Shown: positions 17,311-26,774 of the stretch, piece after piece
Numbering within the stretch: position 1 is the stretch's first letter
How the letters are laid out: every line of letters begins with the position of its first letter
Assembly: GCF_001043115.1 (NCBI RefSeq)
Contig: NZ_LFME01000033.1
Coordinates: forward strand, 1-57,944
Origin: Xanthomonas sp. NCPPB 1128
Lineage (GTDB): Bacteria; Pseudomonadota; Gammaproteobacteria; Xanthomonadales; Xanthomonadaceae
Direction: 5' to 3'
Length of the DNA: 57,944 nucleotides
Translations under genes and position numbers: made by a program
The notes under the pieces: model-generated
What the model was told of the DNA's origin: nothing
Databases searched by the model: none
Seen by the model: only the letters and a program-made list of their open reading frames with translations

Positions 17311-18480
17311 ATGAAATTCAAAGTTTTACTGTTGAGCGGTGCGCTCGCACTCGCGTCCGCCGGCAACCTCCAGGCCCAGGACGGCCCTGAGCTGTCCTTC
17401 AGCGGGTTCGGCACCCTGGGTCTGGTGCATTCCACCGAGGACCGTGCCGACTTCACGCCCGACCTGCAGACCACCGAAGGTGCCGGCGCCAGCCAGCGCA
17501 CCTCGCCGCGTCCGGATTCGCGCATCGCCGGGCAGGTCAACGCCACCTTTACCGACAAGTTCAGCGGCGTGCTGCAGGTCACCAGCGAATACGCCGAGCG
17601 CGCCTCGTATGCGCCCAAGGTCACCCTGGCCCACGTCAAGTACCAGTTCGCCCCGGATTTCGCGGTGCGTGTCGGCCGCATCACCGCGCCGCTGTACATG
17701 CTGTCCGAGTACCAGCGCGTCGGCTACGCCACGCCGTGGGTGCGTCCGCCGTACGAGGTCTACAACTACCTGATGGCGATGGACGGCGTGGAAGGCGTGT
17801 ACACGCGCAATGTCGGCCAGAGCGTGCTCAGCGTGCAGGGCTTCTACGGCCGCATCGATTCCAAGAAGGCCGAAGTGCACGCGATGCGTGGCCTGTCGCT
17901 GGTGCTGGACCAGGGCGCCTCCACCTACCGCGTGGCCTACATCAAGGGCAATGCCGACTACCGCAACGACGATCTGGACCGCCTGTTCGGTCTGTACCGC
18001 CGGATCAACCCGGCCCTGGCCGAGCGCCTGGACACCGTCGGCGTCGCCGGCAGCTTCGCCAGCGCCGGCTACAGCTACGATCCGGGCCCGTGGTTCGCGC
18101 GTGCCGAAGTCATCCGCGCCGACTACTCGCCTTCGCTCAACGGCAAGACCACCTCCGGCTACGTGAGCACCGGTGCGCGCTTCGGCGCGCTGACTCCGTC
18201 GCTGACCTACGCCAACGTCGACAAGAAGGCACCGGTGATCGCGCCGGGCGCCGATCCGCTGGGGCTGATGACCCGCGCCGTCGCGCTCGCCGAGAATGGC
18301 CGCCACAGCTACACCGCCTCGCTGCGCTGGGACGTGTACGAGAACGTGGCCTTCAAGTTCCAGGCCAGCCATATCGTCAACAACGCCGGCTCGTACGGCA
18401 GCCTCGGCAACATCCAGCCGGGTTTCCGTCCTGGCGGCAGCTACAACCTGCTGTCGGCCTCCTTCGATTTCGTGTTCTGA
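17311..18480 (+). CDS. Outer-membrane porin
   Basis: A 389-residue beta-barrel protein with a Sec signal peptide (MKFKVLLLSGALALASAG, cleavage near LQAQ-DG). It opens with ELSFSGFGTLGLVHS, alternates in amphipathic strands, and ends in SASFDFVF with the C-terminal Phe that BAM recognises. Similar proteins occur in Xanthomonas next to a small phosphate-binding-like protein and a chemoreceptor, as here (10 bp and then 19 bp spacing), so the three probably form one operon. Only one PHO-box half-site (ATGACAG, 17182-17188) is visible upstream, so phosphate control is not established. Confidence 0.85.
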   Translation: MKFKVLLLSGALALASAGNLQAQDGPELSFSGFGTLGLVHSTEDRADFTPDLQTTEGAGASQRTSPRPDSRIAGQVNATFTDKFSGVLQVTSEYAERASYAPKVTLAHVKYQFAPDFAVRVGRITAPLYMLSEYQRVGYATPWVRPPYEVYNYLMAMDGVEGVYTRNVGQSVLSVQGFYGRIDSKKAEVHAMRGLSLVLDQGASTYRVAYIKGNADYRNDDLDRLFGLYRRINPALAERLDTVGVAGSFASAGYSYDPGPWFARAEVIRADYSPSLNGKTTSGYVSTGARFGALTPSLTYANVDKKAPVIAPGADPLGLMTRAVALAENGRHSYTASLRWDVYENVAFKFQASHIVNNAGSYGSLGNIQPGFRPGGSYNLLSASFDFVF

Positions 18481-18490
18481 GGACGACGCC

Positions 18491-18913
18491 ATGAATGCTT
18501 ACAAGATTGCCGGCGCTGCGGCGCTGGCCCTGCTGTTCTCCACCGCCGCGCAGGCCGAAGTGGTGGTGGTGATGTCGTCCAAGAGCCCGGTGGACAGCCT
18601 GAGCAAGGATCAGGTGTCGCAGATCTTCCTGGCCAAGTCCAACAGCCTGCCGGGCGGCGCGCAGGCCACGCCGATCGACCAGGACGAGGGTGCCAAGGCG
18701 CGCGAGGAGTTCTACAAGAAGGTCACCGGCCGCGATGCCGCGCAGCTCAAGTCGTACTGGTCGCAGCTGATGTTCACCGGCAAGGCGCAGCGTCCCAAGC
18801 ACGTGGCCGGCGACGATGCGGTCAAGAAGGCGGTCGCCGCCTCGCCTGGCGCGATCGGCTACATCGATGCCGGCGCGCAGGATGCCAGCGTCAAGGTCGT
18901 CTTCAAGCCCTAA
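18491..18913 (+). CDS. Small PstS-like periplasmic phosphate-binding-family protein
   Basis: A 140-residue secreted protein: signal peptide to AQA-EV at residue 22, then a single PBP-like lobe ([30 protein letters not shown] ... [11 protein letters not shown]), the core seen in phosphate ABC transporter substrate-binding proteins. At less than half of PstS length it is unlikely to be a normal transporter component, and no Pst permease or ATPase genes are near. Placement between a porin and a chemoreceptor suggests a ligand-presenting sensor protein (inference). Confidence 0.82.
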   Translation: MNAYKIAGAAALALLFSTAAQAEVVVVMSSKSPVDSLSKDQVSQIFLAKSNSLPGGAQATPIDQDEGAKAREEFYKKVTGRDAAQLKSYWSQLMFTGKAQRPKHVAGDDAVKKAVAASPGAIGYIDAGAQDASVKVVFKP

Positions 18914-18932
18914 CCGCCTCCGGAGAGCCTCC

Positions 18933-21110
18933 ATGATGAGACGTCTGCTTTCCCTGCCGTTGTTCTGGAAGATCCTGCTGCCGGCGGCGGTGTCGATCCT
19001 GTGCCTGCTCGGCTACATCGGCTTCAGCACCGTGGTGTTCCAGCGCAACAACGGGCATCTGGAGGCGATCCGCGACGTGCACTTCCCGGTGCTGGACACC
19101 ATGACGCGCAACGTCGCCGCGCTGGACAAGATCATCAATGGACTGAACGGCGCGGCGGCGGCCGGCGACATGGACATGCTCAACGCGACGCGTCCGATCG
19201 CCGCGCAGATCCATGCGTCCTACCTGAAGCTGCAGCAGACCGATCCGGGCAATGCACAGGAACTGGCGCGCCTGGGCAAGGAGTTCGATACGTACTACGC
19301 GCACGCGGCGGCGGTGGCCGCGGCGTTCGCGCAGCAGCGCGAACCCGATGCGGCGGAGATGGAGGCGATGGCGCCGTCGCTGGAGCGCTATCGCACGCAT
19401 CTCAACGCGATGCATCACAGCGCCGACGCGCGCTTCCGCGCCACGGTGCAGAACGCCGTGGACAGCTCGATCGCCGCCAGCGTCGGCGGCCTGATCGTGG
19501 GCGTGCTCGGTGCGGTCGCCTGCATCGTCTTCGGCTGGATCGTGGCGCGTGCCATCACCCGTCCGTTGCGGCGTGCCATCCGCACCGCGCATGCGGTGTC
19601 GCAGGGCAAGCTGGACAACCCCATCGCCATCGACAGCGGCGACGAGGTCGGCCAGTTGCTGCAGGCCATGGACAGCATGCAGCGGCAGTTGCGCCGCGTG
19701 ATCCAGGCGCAGACCGAGATGGGGGCGCGGCACGAGGCCGGCGTCACCAGCCATCGCATCGTCGCCAGCGAGTTCCCCGGCGAGTTCGGCAGCATGGTCC
19801 AGGCCGGCAACGCCCTGGTCGAAGGGCACATCGCGGTGACCCTGCGCGTGGTCGAGTTGATCAAGCGCTATGCGCGCGGCGACCTGTCGCAGGAACTGGA
19901 CGCATTGCCCGGCGAACGCGCGGTCATCACCGAGTCGCTCAACGACGTGCGCCGCAACCTGCTGCGGATCAACGGCGAGATCAAGCGGATGGCCGCGGCG
20001 GCGGCGGCCGGCGACTTCACCGCGCGCAGCGACGAGGCCGCCTTCGACTTCGACTTCCGGCAGATCCTGGTCGACCTCAACCAGTTGATGAGCACGGCCG
20101 ACCGCAACCTCAACGCCCTCTCCACGCTGTTGCAAGCGGTGGCCAGCGGCGACCTGACCGGGCGCATGCACGGCGAATTCGAAGGCGTGTTCGCACGGAT
20201 GCGCGACGATGCCAACGCCACCGTGGCGCGTTTGACCGAGATCGTCGGCCGCATCCAGCACTCTTCCGCCGCGATCGATGCGGCCGCTGCCGAGATCGCC
20301 GCCGGCAACGACGACCTGTCGCGGCGCACCGAGCAGCAGGCGGCGAGCCTGGAAGAAACCGCCGCATCGATGGAAGAGCTGACCTCCACGGTCAAGCAGA
20401 ACGCCGAGTACGCGCAGCAGGCCAACCGCCTGGCCGCCGGCGCCGCAGCGGTCGCCGTGCAGGGCGGCAACGTGGTCGGCCAGGTGGTGAACACGATGGA
20501 GGGCATCGCCTCCTCCTCCCGGCGCATCGGCGACATCATCGGCGTCATCGACGGCATCGCCTTCCAGACCAACATCCTTGCGCTCAACGCTGCGGTGGAA
20601 GCCGCGCGTGCCGGCGAACAGGGCCGCGGCTTCGCGGTGGTCGCCAGCGAGGTGCGCACCCTGGCCCAGCGCTCGGCCAATGCGGCCAAGGAGATCAAGG
20701 GCCTGATCGACGAGTCGGTGCAGCGCGTGGCCGACGGCTCGGCCCTGGTCGGCCAGGCCGGCAGCACCATGCAGGAGATCGTCGCTTCGGTGCAGCGCGT
20801 CACCGACATCATGGGCGAGATCTCGGCTGCCTCACGCGAGCAGTCGGCGGGCATCGAACAGGTCAACACCACCGTGGCGCAAATGGACCAGGCCACCCAG
20901 CAGAACGCGGCGCTGGTCGAAGAGGCCACGGCCTCGGCGCGCGCCATGGAAGAGGAAGCCGGGCAGCTGAGCCAGTCGGTCGCGCTGTTCCGCCTGGGCG
21001 CGCCGGCACCGCAACAGGCACCGAAGCCGGCGCCGGCGTTGCGGGTGGTGGACGCCACCGCGACGGCGGCGTCGCCGGCCGCGGCCGTGGAGGACGCGCT
21101 CGACGCGTGA
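18933..21110 (+). CDS. Methyl-accepting chemotaxis protein
   Basis: A 725-residue chemoreceptor. TM1 is at about 12-33 and a mostly helical, four-helix-bundle-like periplasmic domain at 34-180. TM2 lies at about 183-205, then HAMP ([23 protein letters not shown]) and at least one more HAMP-like repeat up to about 440. The cytoplasmic signalling domain has the conserved hairpin tip ([20 protein letters not shown]) near 537 and methylation-helix sequences on either side. No C-terminal CheR-binding pentapeptide. CGGAGAG precedes the ATG. It is the last gene of the porin-PBP operon, so its bundle may sense the small PBP-like protein with bound ligand. Confidence 0.95.
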   Translation: MMRRLLSLPLFWKILLPAAVSILCLLGYIGFSTVVFQRNNGHLEAIRDVHFPVLDTMTRNVAALDKIINGLNGAAAAGDMDMLNATRPIAAQIHASYLKLQQTDPGNAQELARLGKEFDTYYAHAAAVAAAFAQQREPDAAEMEAMAPSLERYRTHLNAMHHSADARFRATVQNAVDSSIAASVGGLIVGVLGAVACIVFGWIVARAITRPLRRAIRTAHAVSQGKLDNPIAIDSGDEVGQLLQAMDSMQRQLRRVIQAQTEMGARHEAGVTSHRIVASEFPGEFGSMVQAGNALVEGHIAVTLRVVELIKRYARGDLSQELDALPGERAVITESLNDVRRNLLRINGEIKRMAAAAAAGDFTARSDEAAFDFDFRQILVDLNQLMSTADRNLNALSTLLQAVASGDLTGRMHGEFEGVFARMRDDANATVARLTEIVGRIQHSSAAIDAAAAEIAAGNDDLSRRTEQQAASLEETAASMEELTSTVKQNAEYAQQANRLAAGAAAVAVQGGNVVGQVVNTMEGIASSSRRIGDIIGVIDGIAFQTNILALNAAVEAARAGEQGRGFAVVASEVRTLAQRSANAAKEIKGLIDESVQRVADGSALVGQAGSTMQEIVASVQRVTDIMGEISAASREQSAGIEQVNTTVAQMDQATQQNAALVEEATASARAMEEEAGQLSQSVALFRLGAPAPQQAPKPAPALRVVDATATAASPAAAVEDALDA

Positions 21111-21162
21111 GGTGACGGCAACCGCGCCCGTGGCCGCCTTGCGGCTGCGGGACGCGAGTGCG

Positions 21163-21993
21163 TTACAGCGCGCTGGCCGGGCGTACCTGCAGCACGGCGG
21201 CTTCCGCGGCGCAGTCGTTGGCCGGCGCTTGCCCGGCGGCGCGCGCGGCAGCGATCTCGCTACGTGCCGCGGCCAGGTCGGCGCGGAAGGCCGGGTCGTC
21301 GTGCAACCGCGCGACCGTGGCCGCACCCATGAAGCGGCCGGCCAGCACGTCGCTCTGCCAGTGCACGTTGCACACCAGCCGGCTCTCGCCGTAGTTGCGG
21401 CCGCGCGCGATCAGCGCATCAGCGCGCTCGGGCGCGATCTCGCTCAGGGTCAGCGCCCAGGCCCAGCCAATGGCGCTGTGTCCCGACGGATAGGAACCGC
21501 TCTGGCGCAGGTCGTCGAGGTCGCCCGGGGTGCACACCGCCTGCTGGTTGCGCAGGAACGGTCGCGCGCGCCGGTACTGGCGCTTGGCGGCCTTGGTGGC
21601 GGCGCTGGCGTCGATGCGGCTGCGCTCCAGCAGCGTGTACAGGTGCGGGGTGTGCTGTGCATCGATCGCCACGCCCAGCGCGCAGGCGAATTGGCCGGCG
21701 CCATTCGGGAAGCTCAGATCGGCATCGCGCGCGGCCTGTTGCCAGCGCGCGCTGCCGCGCAGGGCCAGTGCCTCGTGACTGACCCCCAGATCCAGCGCCT
21801 CGCCGGGCGACCCGGCCGCAGGTGGTGCCGGCAGCAGCTGCAGGCTGTCCGGGATCGCGGCGGCCGGCAGATAGCCCACCGCCTTGTCCGGCGCAGGCGA
21901 CGGCACACGCAGCGCGGGGCCGCTGCAGGCGGCCAGGGCGAGCGCCAGCACGGGGGCGGCGAGACGGACACGACAGGCGGGCGACACGGACAT
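21163..21993 (-). CDS. Class A non-specific acid phosphatase (PAP2 superfamily), lipoprotein-like
   Basis: A 276-residue secreted phosphatase. The N-terminus (VLALALAACSG) carries a lipobox-like AAC, so outer-membrane anchoring is possible. All PAP2 signature blocks are intact: KRQYRRARP (K-x6-RP), PSGHS, and SRLVCNVHWQSD (SR-x5-H-x3-D), giving the catalytic His pair. It would release phosphate from organic esters in the periplasm. It is convergent with the chemoreceptor operon; a functional link through phosphate is possible but unproven. Confidence 0.92.
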   Translation of the reverse strand: MSVSPACRVRLAAPVLALALAACSGPALRVPSPAPDKAVGYLPAAAIPDSLQLLPAPPAAGSPGEALDLGVSHEALALRGSARWQQAARDADLSFPNGAGQFACALGVAIDAQHTPHLYTLLERSRIDASAATKAAKRQYRRARPFLRNQQAVCTPGDLDDLRQSGSYPSGHSAIGWAWALTLSEIAPERADALIARGRNYGESRLVCNVHWQSDVLAGRFMGAATVARLHDDPAFRADLAAARSEIAAARAAGQAPANDCAAEAAVLQVRPASAL

Positions 21994-22085
21994 GCGAACT
22001 CGGACAGCGACGGCGGACCGGTCAGTGTACGGCGTGGCGCAGGGACAGGTCGCCCGAGGCGGCATGCCGCGGCGCGCGATTGCGC

Positions 22086-22152
22086 GTAGGAGCGGCTTCA
22101 GTCGCGACCGGCCTTCCCGGTAACGCCCGTCGCGGCTGAAGCCGCTCCTACG
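22086..22152. repeat. REP-like inverted pair
   Basis: GTAGGAGCGGCTTCAGTCGC and CGTCGCGGCTGAAGCCGCTC (then CTACG) in inverted orientation around a 20-bp spacer, between the acid phosphatase and rhomboid genes. The same composite occurs at 30452-30519, 37073-37145 and, inside recB, 54363-54426. Confidence 0.93.
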
Positions 22153-22190
22153 GATGCAGATTGGCGCATTCTGGAAGCACCCTTCCCGCC

Positions 22191-22973
22191 TCAGCCCCCG
22201 TCGCGCTCCTCGCGCGGCGGGAAGCGCAGCACCACCCCGCGCGGCGCCGGTGACGGTTGCCACAGCACCGGCACCTGGGTCGGCGGCGGCGGTTCCAGTT
22301 CGTCGTCGGCGACGAGGGCGTCGTCCATGTCCTCCTCGTCCTCCCAGCTGTAGCGCTTGCGTGGCGGCAGTGGATCGCGATGGCGCAGCAGCAGCGCCGC
22401 GACCACGCCGCCCACCGCACCGCCCAGGTGCGATTGCCAGGACACCCCGTCCTCGTGCGGCAGCACCGTCACCAGCATGCCGCCGTAGAACAGGAAGGCG
22501 ATCATGCTGGCGGCGATCGCGGCGCGGTCGCGCCGCAACAGCGCCAGCACGAACACCAGGAACAGCAGCCCGTGGGCGACGCCGCTGGCACCCAGGTGAT
22601 GACTGCCGGGATCGCCCAGCCACCAGGCGCCCAGGCCCGAGCCCAGCCACAGCAAGGGCAGCCCGGCCAGGGTGGCGCGCGGATACACGCTGCCGGCCAG
22701 GGTGCCCAGGATCAGCAGCGCACCGGCGTTGGCGCCCAGGTGCTCCGGCGAGCCGTGCAGCAGTGGCGCGGTCAGTACGCCGAGCAGGCCGGCGGCCGTG
22801 TGCGGCGCGACCGCCCAGGGTCGCCAGTCGAACAGGCCCTGGCTGGCGAACACCGCCACCAGCACCGCCACGAAGGCCAGGCTGGTATTGAACGCGCGCA
22901 GGATCCGTGCGCGATCGAAGCGGCCCTGCGCATCGGGTTCCGGCGTGGGCGAGGGAAGCGAAGAGGTGTCCAT
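22191..22973 (-). CDS. Rhomboid-family intramembrane serine protease
   Basis: A 260-residue polytopic protein with about six hydrophobic segments between residues 20 and 195. The catalytic dyad is recognisable: Ser in HHLGASGVAHG (GASG motif) and His in SWQSHLGGAVGG of the last helix. The usual HxxxN of TM2 appears as HGSPEHLGAN. A charged, acidic C-terminal tail of about 60 residues (SWEDEEDMDD ...) extends into the cytoplasm. The start chosen gives MDTSSLP; an upstream ATG at 23009 adds 12 unconserved residues. Substrates are unknown. Confidence 0.9.
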   Translation of the reverse strand: MDTSSLPSPTPEPDAQGRFDRARILRAFNTSLAFVAVLVAVFASQGLFDWRPWAVAPHTAAGLLGVLTAPLLHGSPEHLGANAGALLILGTLAGSVYPRATLAGLPLLWLGSGLGAWWLGDPGSHHLGASGVAHGLLFLVFVLALLRRDRAAIAASMIAFLFYGGMLVTVLPHEDGVSWQSHLGGAVGGVVAALLLRHRDPLPPRKRYSWEDEEDMDDALVADDELEPPPPTQVPVLWQPSPAPRGVVLRFPPREERDGG

Positions 22974-23076
22974 GCATCCCTGGATGGCGGCACCCGGCCT
23001 CCAAGGCAAGGCGCCGCCGATGGGAGGGACTGGCCGCGGCCGCGGGACAATCCGCGGCCGCGGTGCCCGCGCCGCG

Positions 23077-24030
23077 TCAGTGCGCCGGCTTGGCCGGGCG
23101 CAGCAGGCTCAGCACGATGGTCGCGCCGATCACCACCGCCACCGCCAGCAGCGACACCAGCACCGGGATCTTGTACAGGTCGATGATCAGCATCTTGGTG
23201 CCGATGAACACCAGCACGATCGCCAGGCCGTAGGGCAGCAGGTGGAAGCGGTCGGCCATGCCCGCCAGCAGGAAGAACATCGCGCGCAGGCCCAGCACCG
23301 CGAACACGTTGGAGGTCAGCACGATGAACGGGTCGGTGGTGATCGCGAAGATCGCCGGGATGCTGTCCACCGCGAAGATCACGTCGGTGATCGCGATCAG
23401 CATCAGCACCGCGAACAGCGGGGTGAACCAGCGCTTGCCTTCCTGGGTCACGCTCAGCGCGTTGCCGTGGTACTGCGGAGTCAGGCGCAGGTGCTTGCGC
23501 ATGAAGCGCAGCACCGGGTTGGCCTCCAGGTCGGGCTCCTTGCCCGCGGAGAACCACATCTTGATGCCGGTCAGCAGCAGGAACGCGCCGAACACGTACA
23601 GCAGCCAGTGGAACTTGGTCAGCAGCACCGAGCCGGCGAAGATCATCACCGCGCGCAGCACGATCGCGCCGAGCACGCCGATCACCAGCACGCGCTGGCG
23701 CTGCTCCTCCGGCACCGCGAAGTAGCTCATGATCATCAGGAACACGAAGATGTTGTCGACCGCCAGCGACTTCTCGACCAGGTAGCCGGTCAGGAATTCA
23801 AGGCCCAGGCGGTTGCCGGTGGCCACGTCGATGGTCTCGCGCAGGTACCACCACAGGCCCGCGTTGAACGCCAGCGCCAGCGCGATCCAGCCGATGCTCC
23901 ACCACAGCGCTTCCTTGAAGGTGACCTTGTGCGGACCGCCGTGGCGCATCAGCACCAGGTCCGCCAGCAGCGCCACGACCACCACGATCGCGAAACCGCC
24001 CCACAACCACACGTTGCCTATCGTTTCCAT
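23077..24030 (-). CDS. TerC-family integral membrane protein, probable manganese exporter
   Basis: A 317-residue protein with about nine hydrophobic segments and the TerC/Alx signatures SLAVDNIFVFLMI near residue 70 and AITDVIFAVDSIPAIFAIT near 200, whose acidic residues are thought to line the ion path. Family members (E. coli Alx, B. subtilis YceF/YkoY) act in Mn2+ export. The 5' region carries a yybP-ykoY element (24118-24230), which supports that role here. The frame extends upstream to 24129 but runs into the riboswitch, so the METIGN start is preferred. Confidence 0.93.
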   Translation of the reverse strand: METIGNVWLWGGFAIVVVVALLADLVLMRHGGPHKVTFKEALWWSIGWIALALAFNAGLWWYLRETIDVATGNRLGLEFLTGYLVEKSLAVDNIFVFLMIMSYFAVPEEQRQRVLVIGVLGAIVLRAVMIFAGSVLLTKFHWLLYVFGAFLLLTGIKMWFSAGKEPDLEANPVLRFMRKHLRLTPQYHGNALSVTQEGKRWFTPLFAVLMLIAITDVIFAVDSIPAIFAITTDPFIVLTSNVFAVLGLRAMFFLLAGMADRFHLLPYGLAIVLVFIGTKMLIIDLYKIPVLVSLLAVAVVIGATIVLSLLRPAKPAH

Positions 24031-24117
24031 TGGGAATTTTCCGTCAGTGAACAGGGAACCTCGGGGCCGCGGCGGCGGAGGCGTTCCGGACGGAGACGAC
24101 GGATGTCGTCCAGAGGG

Positions 24118-24230
24118 TGCCTTCGCCACTGCGGCGAAGGTCTCGCTCGCAGCCGATGGACCGGCTGCCGTTGCACCGGAGCCCGCGGGCTCGAATTGAC
24201 GGCGACAACGTCGGGAGCTACTCCCCTTCT
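24118..24230 (-). promoter_or_regulatory. yybP-ykoY manganese riboswitch in the terC leader
   Basis: Read on the minus strand, the leader contains AAGGGGAGTAGCTCCCGAC, then GTCGCCGTCAATTCG, then GAGCGAGACCTTCGCC, the ordered conserved blocks of the yybP-ykoY element. CCTTCGCC-GCAGT-GGCGAAGG (24120-24141) forms a hairpin overlapping the GAGACCTT block, consistent with a switch between ligand-bound and hairpin forms. In the established family Mn2+ binding turns on Mn exporters, matching the downstream terC gene. Confidence 0.88.
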
Positions 24231-24275
24231 GCGCGCATTCTTGCCGCTGCCGGCGGTGCCGTCAATCGGGGCGGC

Positions 24276-24281
24276 TACAAT
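24276..24281 (+). promoter_or_regulatory. -10 element suggesting a leaderless rlmI transcript
   Basis: TACAAT lies 7 nt before the ATG at 24289, so transcription would start at or next to that ATG. No Shine-Dalgarno precedes it and no convincing -35 is seen. The arrangement resembles those before rmuC (33867) and recC (50687). Confidence 0.45.
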
Positions 24282-24288
24282 GGCATTC

Positions 24289-25470
24289 ATGAATAGTCCC
24301 CTGCCCGTAGTCCGCCTCAAGAACGCCTGGCGCTCCAGCCATCCTTGGATCTTCCAGAAACTGGTCGAAAAACCCGCCGCCAAGCCCAAGCCGGGCGCAC
24401 TGGTGGACGTGGTCGGGGTGGACGGCGCGTGGGTCGGCCGCGGCTTCTACAACGGCCACTCGCGCATCGCCGTGCGCATCCTCGAGACCCATCCCGACAT
24501 CGCCGTCGACGAGTCCTGGTTCGCGCGCAAGATCGCCGAGGCGGTGTCGCTGCGCCGTGACGTGCTCAAGCTGGACGCGGTCAGCGACGCCTGGCGCGTG
24601 GTGCATGCCGAGGGCGACGGCCTGTCCGGCCTGGTGGTGGACCGCTACGGCGACCTGCTGGTGGTGGAGTTCTTCAGCGCCGGCATGTTCCGCCACCGCG
24701 AGTGGATCTATGCCGCGCTGCGCGCGCAGTTCCCCGGCGCGCGCTTCTACAGCTTCGCCGAGGAGCACGTGCAGAAGCAGGAGAGCTTCGACTACCGCCC
24801 GGTGTCCAGCAGCGGCGAGCGCCCCGAGCCGGCGATCATCAGCGAGTACGGCGTGCGCTTCCGTGCCGACCCGGCCGGCGCGCACAAGACCGGTTTCTTC
24901 GCCGACCAGCGCGAGAACCGGCAGTGGTTGAGCCAGCAGGTGGAGGGCAAGCGCGTGCTCGACCTGTGCTGCAACACCGGCGGCTTCGCGGTCTACGCCA
25001 AGGTCCGCGGCGCCACCGAGGTGGTCGGCGTGGACATCGACGAGGACGTGATCGAGATCGCCAAGGGCAACGCCCGCCTCAACGACGTGCGGCCCAAGTT
25101 CGTGCAGGCCGACATCTTCCCGTACCTGCGCGATGCCGCCGCCCGTGGCGACCAGTACGACGTGGTGATCCTGGACCCGGCGAAGATGACCCGCGACCGC
25201 GACCAGGTGATCCCGGCGCTGAAGAAGTACCTGGACATGAACAAGCTGGCGCTGGGCGTGGTCGCCCCGGGCGGGCTGTTCGCCACCTTCTCCTGCACCG
25301 GCCTGGTCGCCGAGCACGAGTTCCTGGACATGCTGCGCCGCGCCGCCTACTTCTCCGGCCGTACCATCCAGATCCTGAAGGTGGCCGGCGCCGGCGCCGA
25401 CCACCCGTTCATGGCCCACGTGCAGGAATCGCGCTACCTCAAGGCGGTGTTCTGCCGCGTGCTGGACTAG
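24289..25470 (+). CDS. rlmI: Class I SAM-dependent 23S rRNA (cytosine) methyltransferase, RlmI-like
   Basis: A 393-residue cytosolic enzyme with an N-terminal PUA-like domain (VRLKNAWRSSHPWIF, GRGFYNGHSRIAVRIL), a middle domain, and a Rossmann methyltransferase domain: VLDLCCNTGGFAVYA (SAM loop), VDIDEDVIEIAKGNARLN, DVVILDPAKM and a catalytic-type Cys in FATFSCTGLV. RlmI in E. coli makes m5C1962 in 23S rRNA; length (396 there) and architecture agree. An ATG three codons earlier (24280) overlaps the -10-like TACAAT and is therefore less likely as the start. It is divergent from terC. Confidence 0.9.
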   Translation: MNSPLPVVRLKNAWRSSHPWIFQKLVEKPAAKPKPGALVDVVGVDGAWVGRGFYNGHSRIAVRILETHPDIAVDESWFARKIAEAVSLRRDVLKLDAVSDAWRVVHAEGDGLSGLVVDRYGDLLVVEFFSAGMFRHREWIYAALRAQFPGARFYSFAEEHVQKQESFDYRPVSSSGERPEPAIISEYGVRFRADPAGAHKTGFFADQRENRQWLSQQVEGKRVLDLCCNTGGFAVYAKVRGATEVVGVDIDEDVIEIAKGNARLNDVRPKFVQADIFPYLRDAAARGDQYDVVILDPAKMTRDRDQVIPALKKYLDMNKLALGVVAPGGLFATFSCTGLVAEHEFLDMLRRAAYFSGRTIQILKVAGAGADHPFMAHVQESRYLKAVFCRVLD

Positions 25471-25557
25471 CGCGCCGCGCATGCGTAAGGCCGAGCGGCT
25501 GTTCCTGCGGGTCGCACCGGTTCTGGCGCGTGAGTCCCTGACGGCCGCACATGCCGC

Positions 25558-26715
25558 ATGAAGATCGTCATCGCCCCGGACGCGTTCAAGGAAAGCCTGT
25601 CCGCGGCGCAGGCGGCCGAACAAATCGCGGCCGGCTTCCGCAGCGTGTTCCCGGCCGCGGAGTACGCGCTGCTGCCGTTCGCCGACGGCGGCGAGGGCAC
25701 CGTGGATGCGCTGGTCGCCGGTGGCGGCGGGCGCCGGGTCGCGTGTACCGTGACCGGCCCGCTGGGCGCGCCGGTCGCCGCGCAGTTCGGCCTCAGCGAA
25801 GACGGCGGCACCGCGTTGATCGAGATGGCCGCGGCCAGCGGGCTGATGCTGGTGCCGCCATCGCAGCGCGATCCGCTCGCCGCCGGTACGCGCGGCGTCG
25901 GCGAACTGATCCTGGCCGCCCTGGATGCCGGCGCGCGCCGGCTGCTGATCGGCATCGGCGGCAGCGCCAGCAACGATGGCGGTGCCGGCATGGTGCAGGC
26001 GCTGGGCGTGCGCCTGCTGGACGCGCATGGCCACGACCTGGCTCCCGGCGGCGCCGCGCTGGGCGCGCTGGCGCGCATCGACCTGGCCGGGCTGGATCCG
26101 CGGCTGCGCGACTGCCCCATCGAGGTCGCCTGCGATGTCGACAACCCGCTGACCGGGCCGACCGGCGCCTCGGCGGTGTTCGGGCCGCAGAAGGGCGCCA
26201 CGCCGGCGATGGTCGCGCAGCTCGACGCCGGATTGCAGCACTACGCCGCCGCGATCGAACGCACGCTGGGCGTGGCGGTGGCGCAGTTGCCCGGGGCCGG
26301 CGCCGGCGGCGGCATCGGCGCGGCCCTGGTCGCCTTCCTCGGCGCGCGCCTGCGGCCGGGCGTGGAGATCGTCGCGCAGGCGCTGGGGTTGGAAGCGCAC
26401 CTGGCCGATGCTGACCTGCTGGTCACCGGCGAGGGCCGCCTGGATGGGCAGAGCGCGCAGGGCAAGGTCCCGGTCGGCCTGGCCCGCATCGCCCGGCGCC
26501 ATGGCGTGCCGGTGCTGGCCATCGCCGGCGGCCTCGGCGAGGGCGCGGTGGACCTGCAGGCGCAGGGGATCGACGCGCTGTTCGGCGCGGTGCAGCGGGT
26601 CTCCACCAGCGAAGCCGCGCTGGCCGACGCCGCCGCCGCCCTGCGCCAGGCGGCGCGCAACGTGGCCGCAGCGATCGCGCTGGGCCAGCGCCTGGGCGGC
26701 TCCCGGGCGCAATAG
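25558..26715 (+). CDS. Glycerate kinase (GarK/GlxK type)
   Basis: A 385-residue kinase of the glycerate kinase type-1 family, phosphorylating D-glycerate to 2- or 3-phosphoglycerate with ATP. Signatures are the start MKIVIAPDAFKESLSA, PFADGGEGTVDAL, GIGGSASNDGGAGM, VACDVDNPLTGP, GAGGGIGAAL and LVTGEGRLDGQSAQGK, which cover the two-domain fold in order. It is not close to the uronate cluster and has no operon partner; it is followed by the repeat array. Length is normal. Confidence 0.95.
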   Translation: MKIVIAPDAFKESLSAAQAAEQIAAGFRSVFPAAEYALLPFADGGEGTVDALVAGGGGRRVACTVTGPLGAPVAAQFGLSEDGGTALIEMAAASGLMLVPPSQRDPLAAGTRGVGELILAALDAGARRLLIGIGGSASNDGGAGMVQALGVRLLDAHGHDLAPGGAALGALARIDLAGLDPRLRDCPIEVACDVDNPLTGPTGASAVFGPQKGATPAMVAQLDAGLQHYAAAIERTLGVAVAQLPGAGAGGGIGAALVAFLGARLRPGVEIVAQALGLEAHLADADLLVTGEGRLDGQSAQGKVPVGLARIARRHGVPVLAIAGGLGEGAVDLQAQGIDALFGAVQRVSTSEAALADAAAALRQAARNVAAAIALGQRLGGSRAQ

Positions 26716-26774
26716 CGGCCCAGCCGTCGGCTCGGCTTGGCGGCGCGCTGCAAGCCGCGGCGTTGGCAATCCCG

